64,000 nucleotides of DNA from Apus apus (lineage: Eukaryota > Chordata > Aves > Apodiformes > Apodidae), in the NCBI RefSeq assembly GCF_020740795.1, contig NC_067286.1, forward strand, positions 30,838,003 through 30,902,002. Reading direction: 5' to 3'. Positions 46,501 to 58,969 of the stretch are shown here, piece after piece. The notes under the pieces were generated by a model. That model did no database searches. It worked only from the letters and a program-made list of their open reading frames with translations, and was not told the DNA's origin. The translations under genes and the position numbers were made by a program. The first letter of the stretch is position 1. Each line of letters opens with the position of its first letter.

Positions 46501-49500
46501 TGGAGTGCAAAGTGGACTAGCAGAGGTGTCTCAGCTGTGGAGGGCTCCCAAGACTACATGCTTGATAAAGCAAACCTGACATTTACTGGCCTGAAGGTGG
46601 ACACTGGTGCGGGAGCTTGTGGGCAGCAGCAGCTGTACCACAGAGGACAGAGATAGAACTCCAGGCTAATAGTGGTGGGTTCAGTCCTGCAAGGGGCTCA
46701 GAAACTCAAACAGGTAAAAAACAGTCTCAGATTCTTAACCTAAGAGAAGTGGGAATCAGCCTTCTCGAGAGGCCCTTCTCTTTGAAAAGGCAGGGGATCA
46801 AGTAATCAAAAAGGAGTTTGAGGGTTGTTCCACAATCTGCAACGCTGGCACGGTTCCCTGTGCCCTGTAGCAGAGCCTAAAAAAGGAGGTGAGTATATTC
46901 ATTACCATAAACTGCATAGAGGAACCATGAGAATGGGTATGCTAAAAAAAGAGATTAAACATTTGCTTATGAATAGACCTAAAAGAATTGAATACATGTG
47001 TACAGAGGGATCATTTTCCACTACCTACAAGAGGAAAAATCTCTGGGGAAGTGGCTGATGCCAAATATTTTCTTATGTTTCATGTGTCAGCAGGGTCTGG
47101 CAGAAGTCCTTAAAAAACAGAGCACGCATTTTGTGCAAATTGAGAGTCACAATTTCTGGTGATTTGGATTGCTTCACCAAACTTGAGACATTTCTCCAAA
47201 AATACAGCAGATATTTGATGATGTACCAAGTTTTCAGCATTTGTACACATCAGACGATGTTAAGATCAGCAGGAAAAAAAATTAACAGAATAACAGAGTA
47301 AAAGGCTTCAGAGAAGTCCTGAAAAAACCCACTAAGCTGGGCTAGACAGACAAAAATGTTAATTTCTCACAACAGCTCTAGAATGCTAGGAAGATAAAAC
47401 TATACAGCAAGGTTGAAGAGAAGCTGAATTGGATGCAGAAGTGGTGGCCACAGGGACTCACTGGAATGGAAGCTCTACGTGTGTAACCTGGCTATCTGAC
47501 CTGCCAATCCCAGGGCACTGATATAAAAAGACAGGCAGTAGACTTTGACCTTAAAGCTTAACAATTCCAGAGACTGAAGGAGGTCATTAAAGAGGATGCG
47601 GCCCTGAGATATCTTAACACTACATGTGTGAGGGTCCCCAGAGTTGTCCCCAGAAGAGAACTAGCCTAATGCTCTTGCAGCTACATGGTAAAACCTGTGC
47701 AATGAATGCTAGCAAGAGCTGAGTGTCAGTGCATTCAGATAGAGAGGAAGGATTTGCCTACGAATGTAAAAGGTTTACTATTTATTTTTTTATTATTATT
47801 TATTTATCTTTATGAGAAGTCTGTCTTAGAAAACTGACCATAACTCACTGAAGTTGCCAAAATGGCCTGGCAAAGCCCCCTGTTCTCCTGAATAAAAGGA
47901 TATTTTTTCAGTTACGAATTCAGCATTTGCAGATTGGGAGGGATTTGGCAGGTTCAAGCGTAATCCCTTGAGCATTTAATGAAAAAGCAATGATGCAAAC
48001 TCCAGAGCTAGATTTTGTATGTGATGATTTCCTTAAAAATTTTGCTTATGATGGGGATAAGACACAGAGGAAAGTATATGAGCCTATCATTGAGAATATT
48101 TTCAGCCTTGTTGCTGACTTGAGGTGAAGTAGGAATAGTGTATCCTGGCTAGGAAAAATGGCACAACTTCTCTTGATTGTTATTTCTTCTTCCCTGAGGT
48201 AAGATTACTCTAAGGTAGCACAACTATACAGGTGGCAGGATATATCAAGCTTATCACTACATATCCTGTGTAAGGCAAACACGGTCTGAAAAAGTAAGAA
48301 GTCTTCAGTAAAATACAGATTTAGCTCTACCACTCTAGTTCTATTATTCCCGATTAATAAGTTGGTAGGAAATAGTGCCAAAACAAATTAGTAACTACTC
48401 AGAAGAAGTGTGGAACTAGGCTGTGATCTGATTTTATGTCTGCTATATCAAGGTGGAACCCATGAAGGAAGTCAGTCAATTACTGACATTTTTCTTGACA
48501 AATAATTAAAATAATATAATATTCATTTTTGCTGTCTTTCAAATCCCTGCTATCTTCAAGGGTGTCATCAGAGCCAGGGGTCTTGAAGAAGAGCAAAGAA
48601 ACGGAGTCAAGACACAAAACACTCAGAACAACATGACTTGCCACCCCAGCAATTGTGGCTGTGATGTTCCAGTTTCAGAGACATAAGCAACACTGCCCTG
48701 GCCTTAGGATTCACTGAGCACAGTTTATATGATGTTGCTTGTAACTATTTGCAATTGCAGATTAGCACAACTTCTCTGAATTTTGTCTTGGAAAACTCAG
48801 TGACTTTAGGACCTTTGGCACCAACAACTGCCCTTTCCAGTCTGAGAATCTCAATGAGGTGCTGCAAAGTTCTCATAATAAAATGAGTAACTGGATGAAA
48901 CCAGCTCCATAAGTAAGCAAAAAGTTCACAAGCAGTCTAAGTACTGGATGTGCAATGAAGACAACTGCATTTCAGCCCACAGGTGGCTGCATTAGAGCCA
49001 CAGGGAAGTAAGTGATTTATAAACAAACTTCTAAAGCACTTTGGGTTGAAAACACTATACAGAATCAGTTTAATTCACCCTACATATGTGACAAACTCCC
49101 ATTTCATCTTCTTCCAAATGTCTCACTCTGTGCTGGAACATCAGTTTGCTACATTCAAAAAAGCCAGCAGAATATTCTGATGGAAATTGTTCCTGTGCGT
49201 GTAGCCTGCTTGTGCTCAGAAACAGTACATGGTCCATTTCTCTCTGTCTAGTTAACAAGTGGCTACCAGTAATTTGATGTCATTAATATGGTTTTGAATT
49301 CTGGATGTACTTTACCCTTTAGCAGCATGTCCTAGGAATTGTGTCCTGTTGCATGACTGTTGTCTTGCTGCAGGCTCCCAGCTCCCTTCACTTTCTACTC
49401 TCACGCTCTTCTGACTCTGGAACATCTCACCTCTTCAGCAGAAAAAAACAACCTACATATAAACAGTTTCAAATTCTCGTTATTTGCTCTCCCTTTTTTT

Positions 49501-49640
49501 TGAGCCCTGTACAAAGGACTAAAAGGAGTGTGTTACCTAGTAGTAATAACGAGATCAGAAGCCCTGGACTGCTTTTGGCCCAGGCAATACTACTGAAACT
49601 AGATGTCAGATGAGGTCTAACTTAGGCATCTACTGACTAT
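43515..49640. other. Non-coding interval, AT-rich
   Basis: No supported gene is seen. It contains a poly(T)/poly(A) inverted pair at 45744-45802 and an AT-rich low-complexity stretch near 47775-47810. Two short plus-strand frames at 46617-46805 and 46825-47058 have no recognisable family. Confidence 0.5.
45744..45802. repeat. Inverted poly(T)-poly(A) pair
   Basis: A T13 run (45744-45756) and an A16 run (45787-45802) are separated by about 30 bases that contain 'gctagaagctagc', itself nearly palindromic. The two runs could pair as a long A/T stem. Confidence 0.8.
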
Positions 49641-49689
49641 GCAAGGCAACTTCAATGAAAATCTAATGCCACAGTGTTACACTAAGGTT

Positions 49690-49955
49690 GCACAGCTGCT
49701 TGTGTCTTTGTTTCTTCATCTGCAACATGCTGACAGAAGCACTCAGCCATCCAAGGGCTGCACTGAGAGTGCACTGGCACTTCTGAAGCCTGGAGATTCT
49801 CGGATGAACAGTGCCTAGGTGCCTTGTAGAGGCCTTGTGAATACATCTTTGTTTTTCCATCTGTAAAACCGGGATTATAATATTCTCCTATAATAAAGAG
49901 GTTTAAAAAAGTTAATTTCTAGAAGTTTTTACAAATGTTAAATATCGGTTCTTTT
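49690..49955 (+). repeat. MIR-like SINE relic, probably interrupted
   Basis: 'ctttgtttttccatctgtaaaa' followed by 'ccgggattataatattctcc', 'aataaagaggtttaaaa' and 'acaaatgttaaatatcgg' matches the MIR 3' half. A second similar phrase, 'ttgtttcttcatctgcaaca' near 49707, suggests either a second relic or a rearranged copy. Confidence 0.6.
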
Positions 49956-49959
49956 GATC

Positions 49960-52940
49960 TTTTTTTCCATTCAAAAGAAGTCCTGCAATTCTTCCATCCC
50001 CTGTTGCTAAAAAAAGAGCTCTTTTCTTGCAGTCTTTATGTTACTTAATTAAATTGTACAAAGGTAGTTTCATGAGCTAAACTCCCTTATGGTTTTTTGC
50101 AGTTATAGAGTGGACAAAGATGGGCGTTTAGACAGCAAGTAACAATTTTGTAAGTAAAAGTGAGCAAATTGCTGACAAAAGGTTTCCATATATAACCCTC
50201 CCTGTCTGTGCTCTTGGAGCAGCTCTGTCTGTGATGGCTCCTCTTTCACCTTGTGTCTAGGACAGAACAACTCACAAAAAGTTATCAGCAGGTGTTAAAA
50301 GCACACCCACAGAAGTGTTTGGTGCTGAAGCACATTCCCTATAGCTCTTGAATTTCCTCCTTTGCCACAATTCAACACGGTGACGACATTGTGAATGGAA
50401 CAGGGAAGTAAAGACAGTAATATCACTGTCAGCAGGTAATGCAAATTATTAGTGAGCATTTGCATTAAGATGGCATGTGTCAGGTCTGGTGGGTGTTTTC
50501 CCGTAAGGATCTCTATGCTAGAGTATCTCCTGTGTAGGGCAAACTCCTTGAGGCAGGAGGATGGGGATATTCTTGGATGCAGGGACTCAGGATGAGGGCA
50601 ACATACATCAGACAGTGCTCCATATCCAGGAGGGCTGCAGGCAGCCCCACTGGCTGCTCTAGCCACAACTGGGGCTGAGCTTGGCTGGAGGCACGGGCTT
50701 GTCATGCCAGCCCTGTTCTTCATCTGTCCCCTCAAAAGTCACACTTGGCCTACAATTTATAGCTCAGAGACACAGCAGTTGCCTTCAACACACATGCTCA
50801 CATGTAGCTAATGGAACAGGGATTATTGTAGCAATTTGGAAAATAAGCCAGGCTGGATAAAACATTAAGGCACGATCGGCTTGATGCGGGCAGAGCTCTT
50901 GCTAGATGAAGTATTTGCATTTGGAAATTCACAGGGCAGAAGACTGGTGGTGGAGCATTTGTGTTGTCATCAGCAGGCAGCAGCTCGCTAGCACGTACTC
51001 AGACTCCCAGGAGGCCAGGGCTCAGGGCTCCTCAAGGAGGTCAGTTTTTATATAGTAAAGCAAACAGTTTAGCTAATCAAGGATTTTTTTTTTTTTCCTT
51101 TTCTTTTCTGAGGCTCTTGGCATCCAGCCCTGTTACTTGCAATCTTTAATTTGTACTGTGGCTTCCTTTTCCCTGCTGCCTTCTCACTCACTCCAATTTT
51201 CCCACACACTTATTTCCTAACTTTACCTCTTACAGAGGTCTTCGTTTATTTTGGAGCCAAATTTATCTCAACCCTACACAAAGCTGCTGTTAACTCACCA
51301 TCTATTCTTGTAAGTGACCATCATCAGAAATTCATGAACTTGAAAAGTTTATGGAAAAAAACCCCGAGCTATTTTCTGTGTTGTAAAAAATAGGTAATTA
51401 TAACACAGGTACTTACAAGATATCTGGATTCATTTGTGCATATTGAAATTGATTGTTGATCACCTTGGACCTTCTTTTTGATTATACAGATGCCTGAGTC
51501 TCAAATCGGGGTTTAAATTGCATTCTTTTAAAGGATCTGTGTATGTCCATGGTAGGGGTGGGCTGCAAGCTACACATACTATTCAGACACTGGCCATAAA
51601 AAAGCCTGTTATACATCTTCCACAATTAGATTCTGACGAAACAAAGTCACATTTGGGCAGATTCTCCCTCCCACTTCCACGCTGCTAAGAAAAAAAGAGA
51701 AGAAAGGCATTTTTTCTCGTTACCACAAATACATAGTTCATAGCATTTAGGCAGTGTAATTTGTGCAGAGAAACTGATGAAGGCAACATGCAAATAAACA
51801 TCTAAACCAAAACCATAGCAAAATCCCAGTAAAAATATACAGCTATCTAGTCCTCACTTGTCAACATGATGGAGACTCGCTTGTTCAAGGGCTGATAATA
51901 AAAGGCATAGGAACGTGGGTGGGAAGTGACCCAACTAATCATCAGGTTCTGCCTCATTAAATCACCTTTAAATGGTCTTTTCTGAAAAGCTGCACAGAAT
52001 CCAAACCATTCCTTCTGTTCGCACAAACTCTAGGACTTGCAAAACACCACCATCATGTAACAAATGCACAGCCTCCACCACATGTGTACATCCATCTGAT
52101 CTCATCTCATTTAAGGTAAATACTTCTTCTCTTCTTTCCCTGTTTTTTTTTCCAAAACCCTTTCTACAGAACTCCTCTGCCTCTGAACGCAGTCCAATTT
52201 GAAAAGGCAGCACTTTCCAAGCCATGAAGGAAGCTGCGAACAAAGCCTGACACACATTCTACATATTTGCACTATAACTGTTCCTCACAGCCATTTACAT
52301 GCAGGCACAGAAGGGTTTTAATGAACTGCAGTGAGGCAAGGGCTAAAAGCAGCACTTTAAGGCACTGAGCTAGCAGGCAGTGATGGCCTGAGTGCAGGCC
52401 TTCTGCAAAGCGGCAGATCACAGACCAGCTCCACAGACAGGATGGGCTGTTGTTCTTTGGTGGCCTCCACAAAGAAGTTTCTCAGATTGAACAGAGCCAC
52501 ATATTAGGAAGCAGATCCTGCCAAGACGTGCACTGCGTATGCTCTATGAGGCAGTTGGTCCAGTACTTCTCATTAATTTCAGAATCCACCATCGAAGAAA
52601 ACACTGGTCTTTATAAGGTGGGACATGTTTTAAAAGAACAGTTGGTGCAGATTCAACTGGTATAAAGCTTCATAGCTCTATTAAATACCAGGGGGTGTTG
52701 CTGATTTATACCAGCTGAGAAGCTGGCTAATACTCTTTTGGAGCCACCACCTTTCCCATTCATAATTGCCAGCTGAAACGCTGGGAAATGCAAGAAGAAA
52801 TGAAAAATGGAGCACATTTATATGAAAAAGCTTCGATGCAAAACAAATGTCTGCTCACTGCACAAAAGCTGAAATAATACAGCCGTTATTGGAACTGTGC
52901 TACAATAAAACAAGCGGAATGAGTCAACCAGCAGTGCATC
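49960..52940. other. Non-coding interval
   Basis: I see no supported gene or mobile element. A T run followed by pyrimidines lies at 51084-51108. Open frames at 50295-50735 (minus) and 51968-52255 (minus) have no domain signal. Confidence 0.5.
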
Positions 52941-52946
52941 TAATCT

Positions 52947-53564
52947 TCACTGGCTGCCTTTCTGGTCCCCAAGCTCCCCATCTATTTTTATCTCTTCTTT
53001 TTTTAATACACTTTTTGGTTTACAAGCAATAAATCTACAGACCTTGAGTCCCTTGTGTGCACTCTTGCCAACAGGCCACTCAGCATTTAGGATGTTACCC
53101 AGGCCGTTTTGGCTATTAGACCACAGAACATGGAGGCTAGGATTCAGATTCAAGAAACACTGCAGCTCAGACAGCACGACAGAGGCTGCTGGGACATAGC
53201 AAGTACAGAAAACTGAAGGCAAGCAGGCTCCACACAGGAGCAGTATGGTACACTCTTCAGGTGGCCAGAGCATGGAAATTAGCAGCAATTTGCTCCTGGC
53301 TGCAGCATTGCCTGGTGAAGTGGGGCAAGGGCTGCAGTTTCCAGGCAGTGGGATAACTGAGCTGTGCCATTGCCATTGGTGGGAGTACAGCAAAACATGC
53401 TTGACTGATGGATGTGCATCAGTGCAGATGCCTGAGAAGCTCCCACATGGACTTGCTTTCAAACTTGCAGGAACACACAGATTGGGCCAGTGGTCTACAC
53501 AAGGTTCATGACACAGTGTAGGGCACACAAAGAGAGAATAACCTGTGATTTGCTCACTGGTCAT
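52947..53564 (-). other. Longest open frame outside repeats (205 codons), no recognised family
   Basis: This minus-strand frame begins at 53564 and ends at 52947. The translation is Cys-, Ser- and Leu-rich with scattered Trp and Pro, and a lysine-rich end containing KSVLKKEEIKIDGELGD. I see no signal peptide, zinc-finger spacing, transmembrane pattern or repeat. Intronless coding of this size is unusual in vertebrates, and a chance open frame in a locally stop-poor stretch is the likeliest explanation. A decayed retrocopy cannot be excluded. Confidence 0.15.
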
Positions 53565-53569
53565 GCAAT

Positions 53570-56500
53570 GACTAGTGGAAGAGTTAACACTAAAATGGCA
53601 CTGACAGTCAGGAGTCTGCTGTGCCTACACAAAAACATTCCCTCTTTTCCTGAGTGGGAAGAATTTTAGTTAAGCTAAAAGCATCTGGTCCAACTTAGGA
53701 TATACGTTATCCATCACAGGGTGTAATATTTGGAAGTTGAGCAAAACACAATCTTGATGTCAGAATCACTGGGCAGGTGATGGGAACTACTTTTATGATG
53801 CAAAGTTTCACTGTAGTTTGTTGGCTGGGTGTGGTAGAGAAAAGTAAGGGTGAAATTTCTTGAGAAAAGTGTGGGTGAAATTTTGGAATCATAATAATCC
53901 TGCTTAATTTTTCTCTGGTAACTAAATTAAGAACGTAGCAATAGAGCCATTATTTTTCTAATTTGTCTGTGTTCCCTTTAATGGTTTCATTATAAACACA
54001 TACAACTAGTCACCTCAAGCTCATACATGCTGGGAAACATCTGTTAATTGAATATAAGATACTCAGAGTGTTACAAGGGACAGAAACTTCTGGGATATGG
54101 TGTTAGCCCACAACCTTCCCTTTCATTCCAAGAGTACGTGCTTCAGGGAGCAAGGGAGAAGAATATATGAATTTAATTTCAGACGTTCACTTTTTAGGTG
54201 CCCCCAAGGGACATACACATTTCCTATATAAGGTTTGGTCTGTTTGTAATTAAGCTCTCTTCTTTGCATATTTCCGGATAGATTAAAAATAGCAAAATCA
54301 GCTTATTTGTGGACTTCTGGAGATAAACAAAGCCATTGCTTCCAGGGGTTCTAAAGCACTGATCAGGCTCATAGATCTTAGAGGCAGAATTTGTCCAGGA
54401 ATTTTTATGCTGGATAAATAATAATTTCCAAAAATAAGAGAAAAAGTAGCTGCACATTTCTAGAACTGAAGAACTTTTAAAGCAACTAACTTCTGCAGCC
54501 TTAATTCTTAAATAAAACTAAATGTTGATGAAAAGTTAACTTGAATACTCTTTATACAGAAAGCTCAAGACCAGTTCAAACCTCTCCCAGCACTCTCATA
54601 ACCAGTGGATCGATTCCAGAGCTGAGAGGCTTGATGAGCTCCTATTACAGTTCTCTTATTCTTTTTCTGTTGGGATTACCATCATCAATCCATTTAATCC
54701 AAAATGTAAAGCTGTTTTTTGTGATGCAGCCATCCATTCTCAAGGACCTTGACAGAAACATCTCATTTATAATAGTGCCTAAATTGCTATCAGATGGGAA
54801 TGATTCCTATGCATCACTAACAGCCTGAGGTTGGACACATGATAGTGATCTGCACCTGATCATTTCTTCCCTGCTGTTCAGGTCTCCTTCACTCGTGCAA
54901 AAATTACTTGGAACAGGGGCCAGTTTCCAAAGGAGTGCCTGACCCCTATGTTGTAAATTTAAGTCTCCCAACAATGTTTTCGCTGTTTTCAGTTATCTTT
55001 TACAGACTCCTTAGAAGTCAGTGGACCCTAATAGATCCATGGACAATAGGATGAAAATCACTAAGGTAGTTGTTTTAATGTTAGTTATTCACACCCCCTT
55101 ATGCTGAAAATAGAACTAGGATTTAACTAAGTATAACCAACATTACTTGGTATCTTTCCTAAAGTCTAGAAAACCTTTAGGCCTACATTCAGCGCAGCAG
55201 TGGAAATAACTCCTACAGGCACCCTGGGAATAATGCTAATTTCTTCTCTATTCTAATTTTACCAGTAGGTTAGATTAAGGACTCAGATCAGGATTGAACT
55301 CTTAATTTGGAAAATTCAGTCATGGCATACATGTACCTTATCAGTATATTTCTAATTCTGATTGTGTTTGAGATTTCTTTTCAGAAATGGAATAATGTGA
55401 TTATCGGATTATCTCATTACTTCCCTACAACCAAATTTTTATGCACTTCTAGTGCTTCTTACATTGAGAACAGACGGGTAAAAGCCATTGAGAAAGTCTG
55501 CAATTTCACAACAGTATAATCTGATCTAAATTGTGGCTGCATCAGCTCTGCGTCCTATAGCCCATGATTGCAATCTCCTTCTTCGTATCTGCACTGGTGC
55601 TGATCTGACCTTGCAATAAATTGGGCCAGGGGATGGTTAAAATGAACTCTTTTGTACTGTTGATTTCCACACAGTTTAGCTCCATGAACTATACAATTCC
55701 AGGCTCAGAGACATACCACTTTGTGTTCAGGAAACACAGGAGCATGGTTGGGCAATAGCAGCCCTGACTTAGTTTGGCTGGAACGGAGGAATGGATGAAC
55801 AACTGTGCTCTAACTAGAGTTATATGTGGGCAATGGTTGTTAAAAACTTACAGGGATGACTTACAAAAAGCTGCTTTCAGCTTCAATTCTTTAAAGGTGG
55901 CCTACACCACCAGGCTGGGTTTTATTCCTCAACTGTGCAAAACAGTGTAACAGCATGGGAAAGACTGGTGGCCCATTCCATACCTCCTACGATTCCTATG
56001 ATAGGCAAATTCTTTCCTGTGATGCTTGACTTCTAGGGCTGTATCAGGAGCAGCAGTCAATGCCATAATCCTCGTGGACACAAGCAGTCTCAAAGAAGTC
56101 AACAGGAACAATACAGTAGGACTGCTTACAAAAGGTGATGTTGCAAAAGCAGCCCCTTGTTTCGTTAGAGAAGCACAGTAACAACTCTTTGTTCTAACAA
56201 TATAGACACTACTCCTGAGGACCTAATAAAGGCTCCACTGTGTAACAAGAATCATAAACAGACCTTACAATATAATAAGGACTTCTTTAAAAGCAGGGCA
56301 AAATGTGGTAAGGTTTTGTTGTGTTTTTTTAAAAAATATTCTTCAAAATGAAAGTGCTCTCAATCCTCTTTGGCTCTCAGCAACCTTAAGAACATGGGGT
56401 TCTTTCTGGCACCACCGCCTCTGAAGAAAGAGTGAACCCTCTGAGCTCCAACACATGCTCCTGCACATTTCCAGGACGTTTGTTGAAAAAAAAAAATAAA

Positions 56501-57785
56501 ATCTCAAACAACCAAATAACCTCCTGTCCATCAAGCAAGATTTCACAATTACAGTACCAGGCACAGAGAACTCTGCTTGCCTGGCCCACAGCCACACCAC
56601 GGGCGGCAAACTTTCTAGCTCTCACAAACTAATTAGGTTCAGGTCAGCTATGTGTCTGAGAGAACTTCAGGGAGGGTGAAGGGTGAAGCAGGAAGCAGTG
56701 CTCATGATTCAACCAAGGGTCATCTTGAAAACATTACTTATGTTATTTCTTCAGAAATAAGTTTTGGCCATGAAAGGAAGGTGATCTTATTTCTAAGAGT
56801 ACAGAAAGGAGAAACTTTCTAGTAGAAAAGGAAAGTGTGCTTTATTTAGGAAGTAGAGAAGTAACTGATTAATTAATAATAAATTATACTATGACAGTTT
56901 ATAGTATCTAGCAGTGGAGTGGGACAGGTGACAAGAAGGCAAAAACTCTTCCAGTTGCTTTTATCAGCTCTGAAGACAATTTTTCATTCTAGTAAGAAGC
57001 TACAGCTACAAGGGAAATAATTCTGAAATTTCAGCACAGCTTCCTGCACACAGTAAAGTAGCACAGGGGTGACTTTAATAAATGCCTGCACATGCAGTTG
57101 GAGGAGTGAAAAAGACTCATTGCTGGGTTTTGTATTAGATACTGCAAACCTTTAGTAGTATACCCCTAGGGTTACACAGTGCTGCTTTGTGCCACTCTGT
57201 ACTTTGAGGAGTGGCTGAAGTTTAACAGCCTTGCCCCCAAGCCAAGTTTCTCAGCAGCCACAAGCAATCTCAGTCTGTCCCATGCCAACACTGCATCTGA
57301 CGCCTCAGAAAGGCTGTTGCCAAATTAAAGTAATGCAATGGGGAAGTACTGTCATATTCTCCATTTCTTGACCTCTTCAAAGCACAGCTTCTTGGGCATT
57401 CCCTTGGTCAAGTATAAGGCATTATGCTTAAGGCAGAATAACCAGAGAAGGGCCTGTGGTCTGTGTTACACAGGTCATCCTTGGTTCTGTAGTGGCTCTT
57501 TTGGATAATGTGACCCTTCAATCAAAAGATGCAAAAAATGTCCAAGTGAACAAGCTACTATCCAGATAGTGCTCACGAGCTTCCAGGTCCAGCTTTTAGT
57601 TGCCTGTGTCTCTGCTCTGTTTGCCATGAGACATATAGCTGTAATGACTTGTGGAAGCAACAACAGAAGCAACATGGCAGAGCTGTGACAGTGAGAGATG
57701 GATGTGAACTTCCGAGAATGAGGTATGACTCATTCCTGCTCTGGGTCTTTCGGATACGTCAGTATAAGCATGAGGATCTCCTACT
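53570..57785. other. Non-coding interval
   Basis: No supported gene is seen. It contains a 25-bp tandem duplication at 53837-53886 and a T/A-rich stretch near 56320-56340. Confidence 0.5.
53837..53886. repeat. 25-bp tandem duplication
   Basis: Units 53837-53861 and 53862-53886 both begin gagaaaagt and continue gggtgaaattt, differing at a few positions. Confidence 0.9.
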
Positions 57786-57789
57786 AAAG

Positions 57790-58016
57790 GTTTGCAGAAA
57801 ACCAAACATCAGAAAAAACTTCTCACTGAGAGAGCAGTGCAGTACTGGCACAGGTTGTGCAGAGAGGTTGTGCAATCCCATCCTTGAATGTTTTCATGTC
57901 TTAGCTAGACAAAGTCACAGCTGACCTGATAAGTACTGGCAACAGTTCTGCTTTGAGCAGGATATTGAACTAGAGATTTCCAGAGCTCTCTTCTAACCAA
58001 CATTTCTATGACACTA
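57790..58016 (+). mobile_element. CR1-type 3'-end relic, about 225 bp
   Basis: 'cagaaaaaacttctcactgaga', 'gagcagtgcagtactggcac' and 'aggttgtgcagagaggttgtgc' correspond to the CR1 ORF2 tail. 'ctgctttgagcaggatattg', 'agatttccagagctctcttc' and 'taaccaacatttctatgac' correspond to the 3' UTR of an older CR1 subfamily than those at 20.27 and 28.83 kb. It is 5'-truncated, diverged and non-coding. It lies immediately upstream of the duplicated segment and palindromic array at 58.08-58.97 kb. Confidence 0.85.
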
Positions 58017-58080
58017 TGTGTCTCTTGGATCCCTGAGTAATCTCTCTTTCAGCACAGAGGAGTGAAACAAACATGACAGG

Positions 58081-58161
58081 ACCTGAGAAGTGACTGTACC
58101 AGTTAGACACAGGGAGAGCCATGAGAGTGCTGGCCCAGGTGAGAACTCCTCCATTAGTAAA
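58081..58161. repeat. 81-bp direct repeat, copy A
   Basis: It begins acctgagaag, includes tgtaccagttaga, agggagagcca, agtgctggccc and ctcctccatta, and ends gtaaa. It is about 90% identical to copy B at 58886-58966, with a few substitutions and three gapped bases. Sequence on either side of the two copies does not match, so the duplicated block is sharply bounded. Confidence 0.9.
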
Positions 58162-58303
58162 CTGACAAGCTGTGTTTTGGAAGGATTCTGTAGCATGAGA
58201 CGCCATGGCTGGTAACACCTACCAAGCCTGGAATGGCTGAAATGGTTTATGTGGGATAAACTAAGTGCTTGAGTGGAGGCCTCCCACACCTGTGTGGGGT
58301 CTA

Positions 58304-58538
58304 GGACAACTCTCTGCAAGACAACTCTCCACAGGGCAACTCTCTGCCAGGACATCTCCACACTGTGACATCTCTGTGCCAGGACATCTCTGCAGATCAG
58401 CAGATGACACAGGGCTGTGCTAGTGCCCCAGCATAGAGATGTCCTGGAGCAGACGAGTCCTGGCAGAGGGACGTCCCAGTAGAGAGATGTCCTGGCATAG
58501 AGATGTCCCAGCAGACAGCTGGCAGCAGAGAGTTGTCC
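58304..58538. repeat. Inverted minisatellite forming a long imperfect palindrome
   Basis: The left arm (58304-58396) has six units of about 15-17 bases of the form ggacaactctctgcca or ggacatctctgcaga. After a spacer of about 35 bases, the right arm (about 58431-58538) has roughly seven units in reverse complement, of the form agagatgtcctgg. The outermost arms match perfectly over 14 bases (58304-58317 against 58525-58538), and the innermost pair matches perfectly over 13 bases (58379-58391 against 58435-58447). The arms are close to symmetric about one centre. No open frame of interest is associated, and I do not recognise the family. Confidence 0.9.
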
Positions 58539-58885
58539 CTTCTTGACCTATGTGTAATGCCTCCCCTTGAATGGAGACTGAATGGCAGAGATGTGAAAAA
58601 CTGTAGCAGTACTTATGGAACGGTGATACTGCTCAACTCCCTTAGGCAACAAAGGCTTCAGCAAAGAGAAGGTGTTAGCCTCCAGTTGTGACACTCTTCT
58701 GTAGCAGCATGAGAGCAATAGTGCTAGCATGTGTTGCTGACATGCTGAGGTGTTGCTCAGAGGTCAGCCTTATGGCTGAGTAATAGGCTGGCACACACTT
58801 TTTTTTTTCTTGGTTTTAAGACTATTATATTGAGCTGCTTCCCACATGAAAGGGACCAAAGGAGACTGCATTCTTGCAGAGAGAG

Positions 58886-58966
58886 ACCTGAGAAGTGCAT
58901 GTACCAGTTAGATGTAGGGAGAGCCAGGAGTGCTGGCCCCAGGTGAGAGCTCCTCCATTAGCAAAT
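58886..58966. repeat. 81-bp direct repeat, copy B
   Basis: This is the second copy of the block at 58081-58161, in the same orientation and 805 bases downstream. It follows a T-rich tract at 58799-58809. The two copies bracket the palindromic array. Confidence 0.9.
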
Positions 58967-58969
58967 GCA

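Noticed and set aside
46617..47058. Two consecutive short plus-strand frames
   Set aside because: The second is Lys/Arg-rich but no family, splice site or conserved motif is visible.
55965..56005. 'cccattccatacctcctacg' followed by 'attcctatgat', resembling a CR1 3' end
   Set aside because: Suggestive, but the upstream sequence cannot be read as CR1 ORF2 or 3' UTR. It is too short to call.
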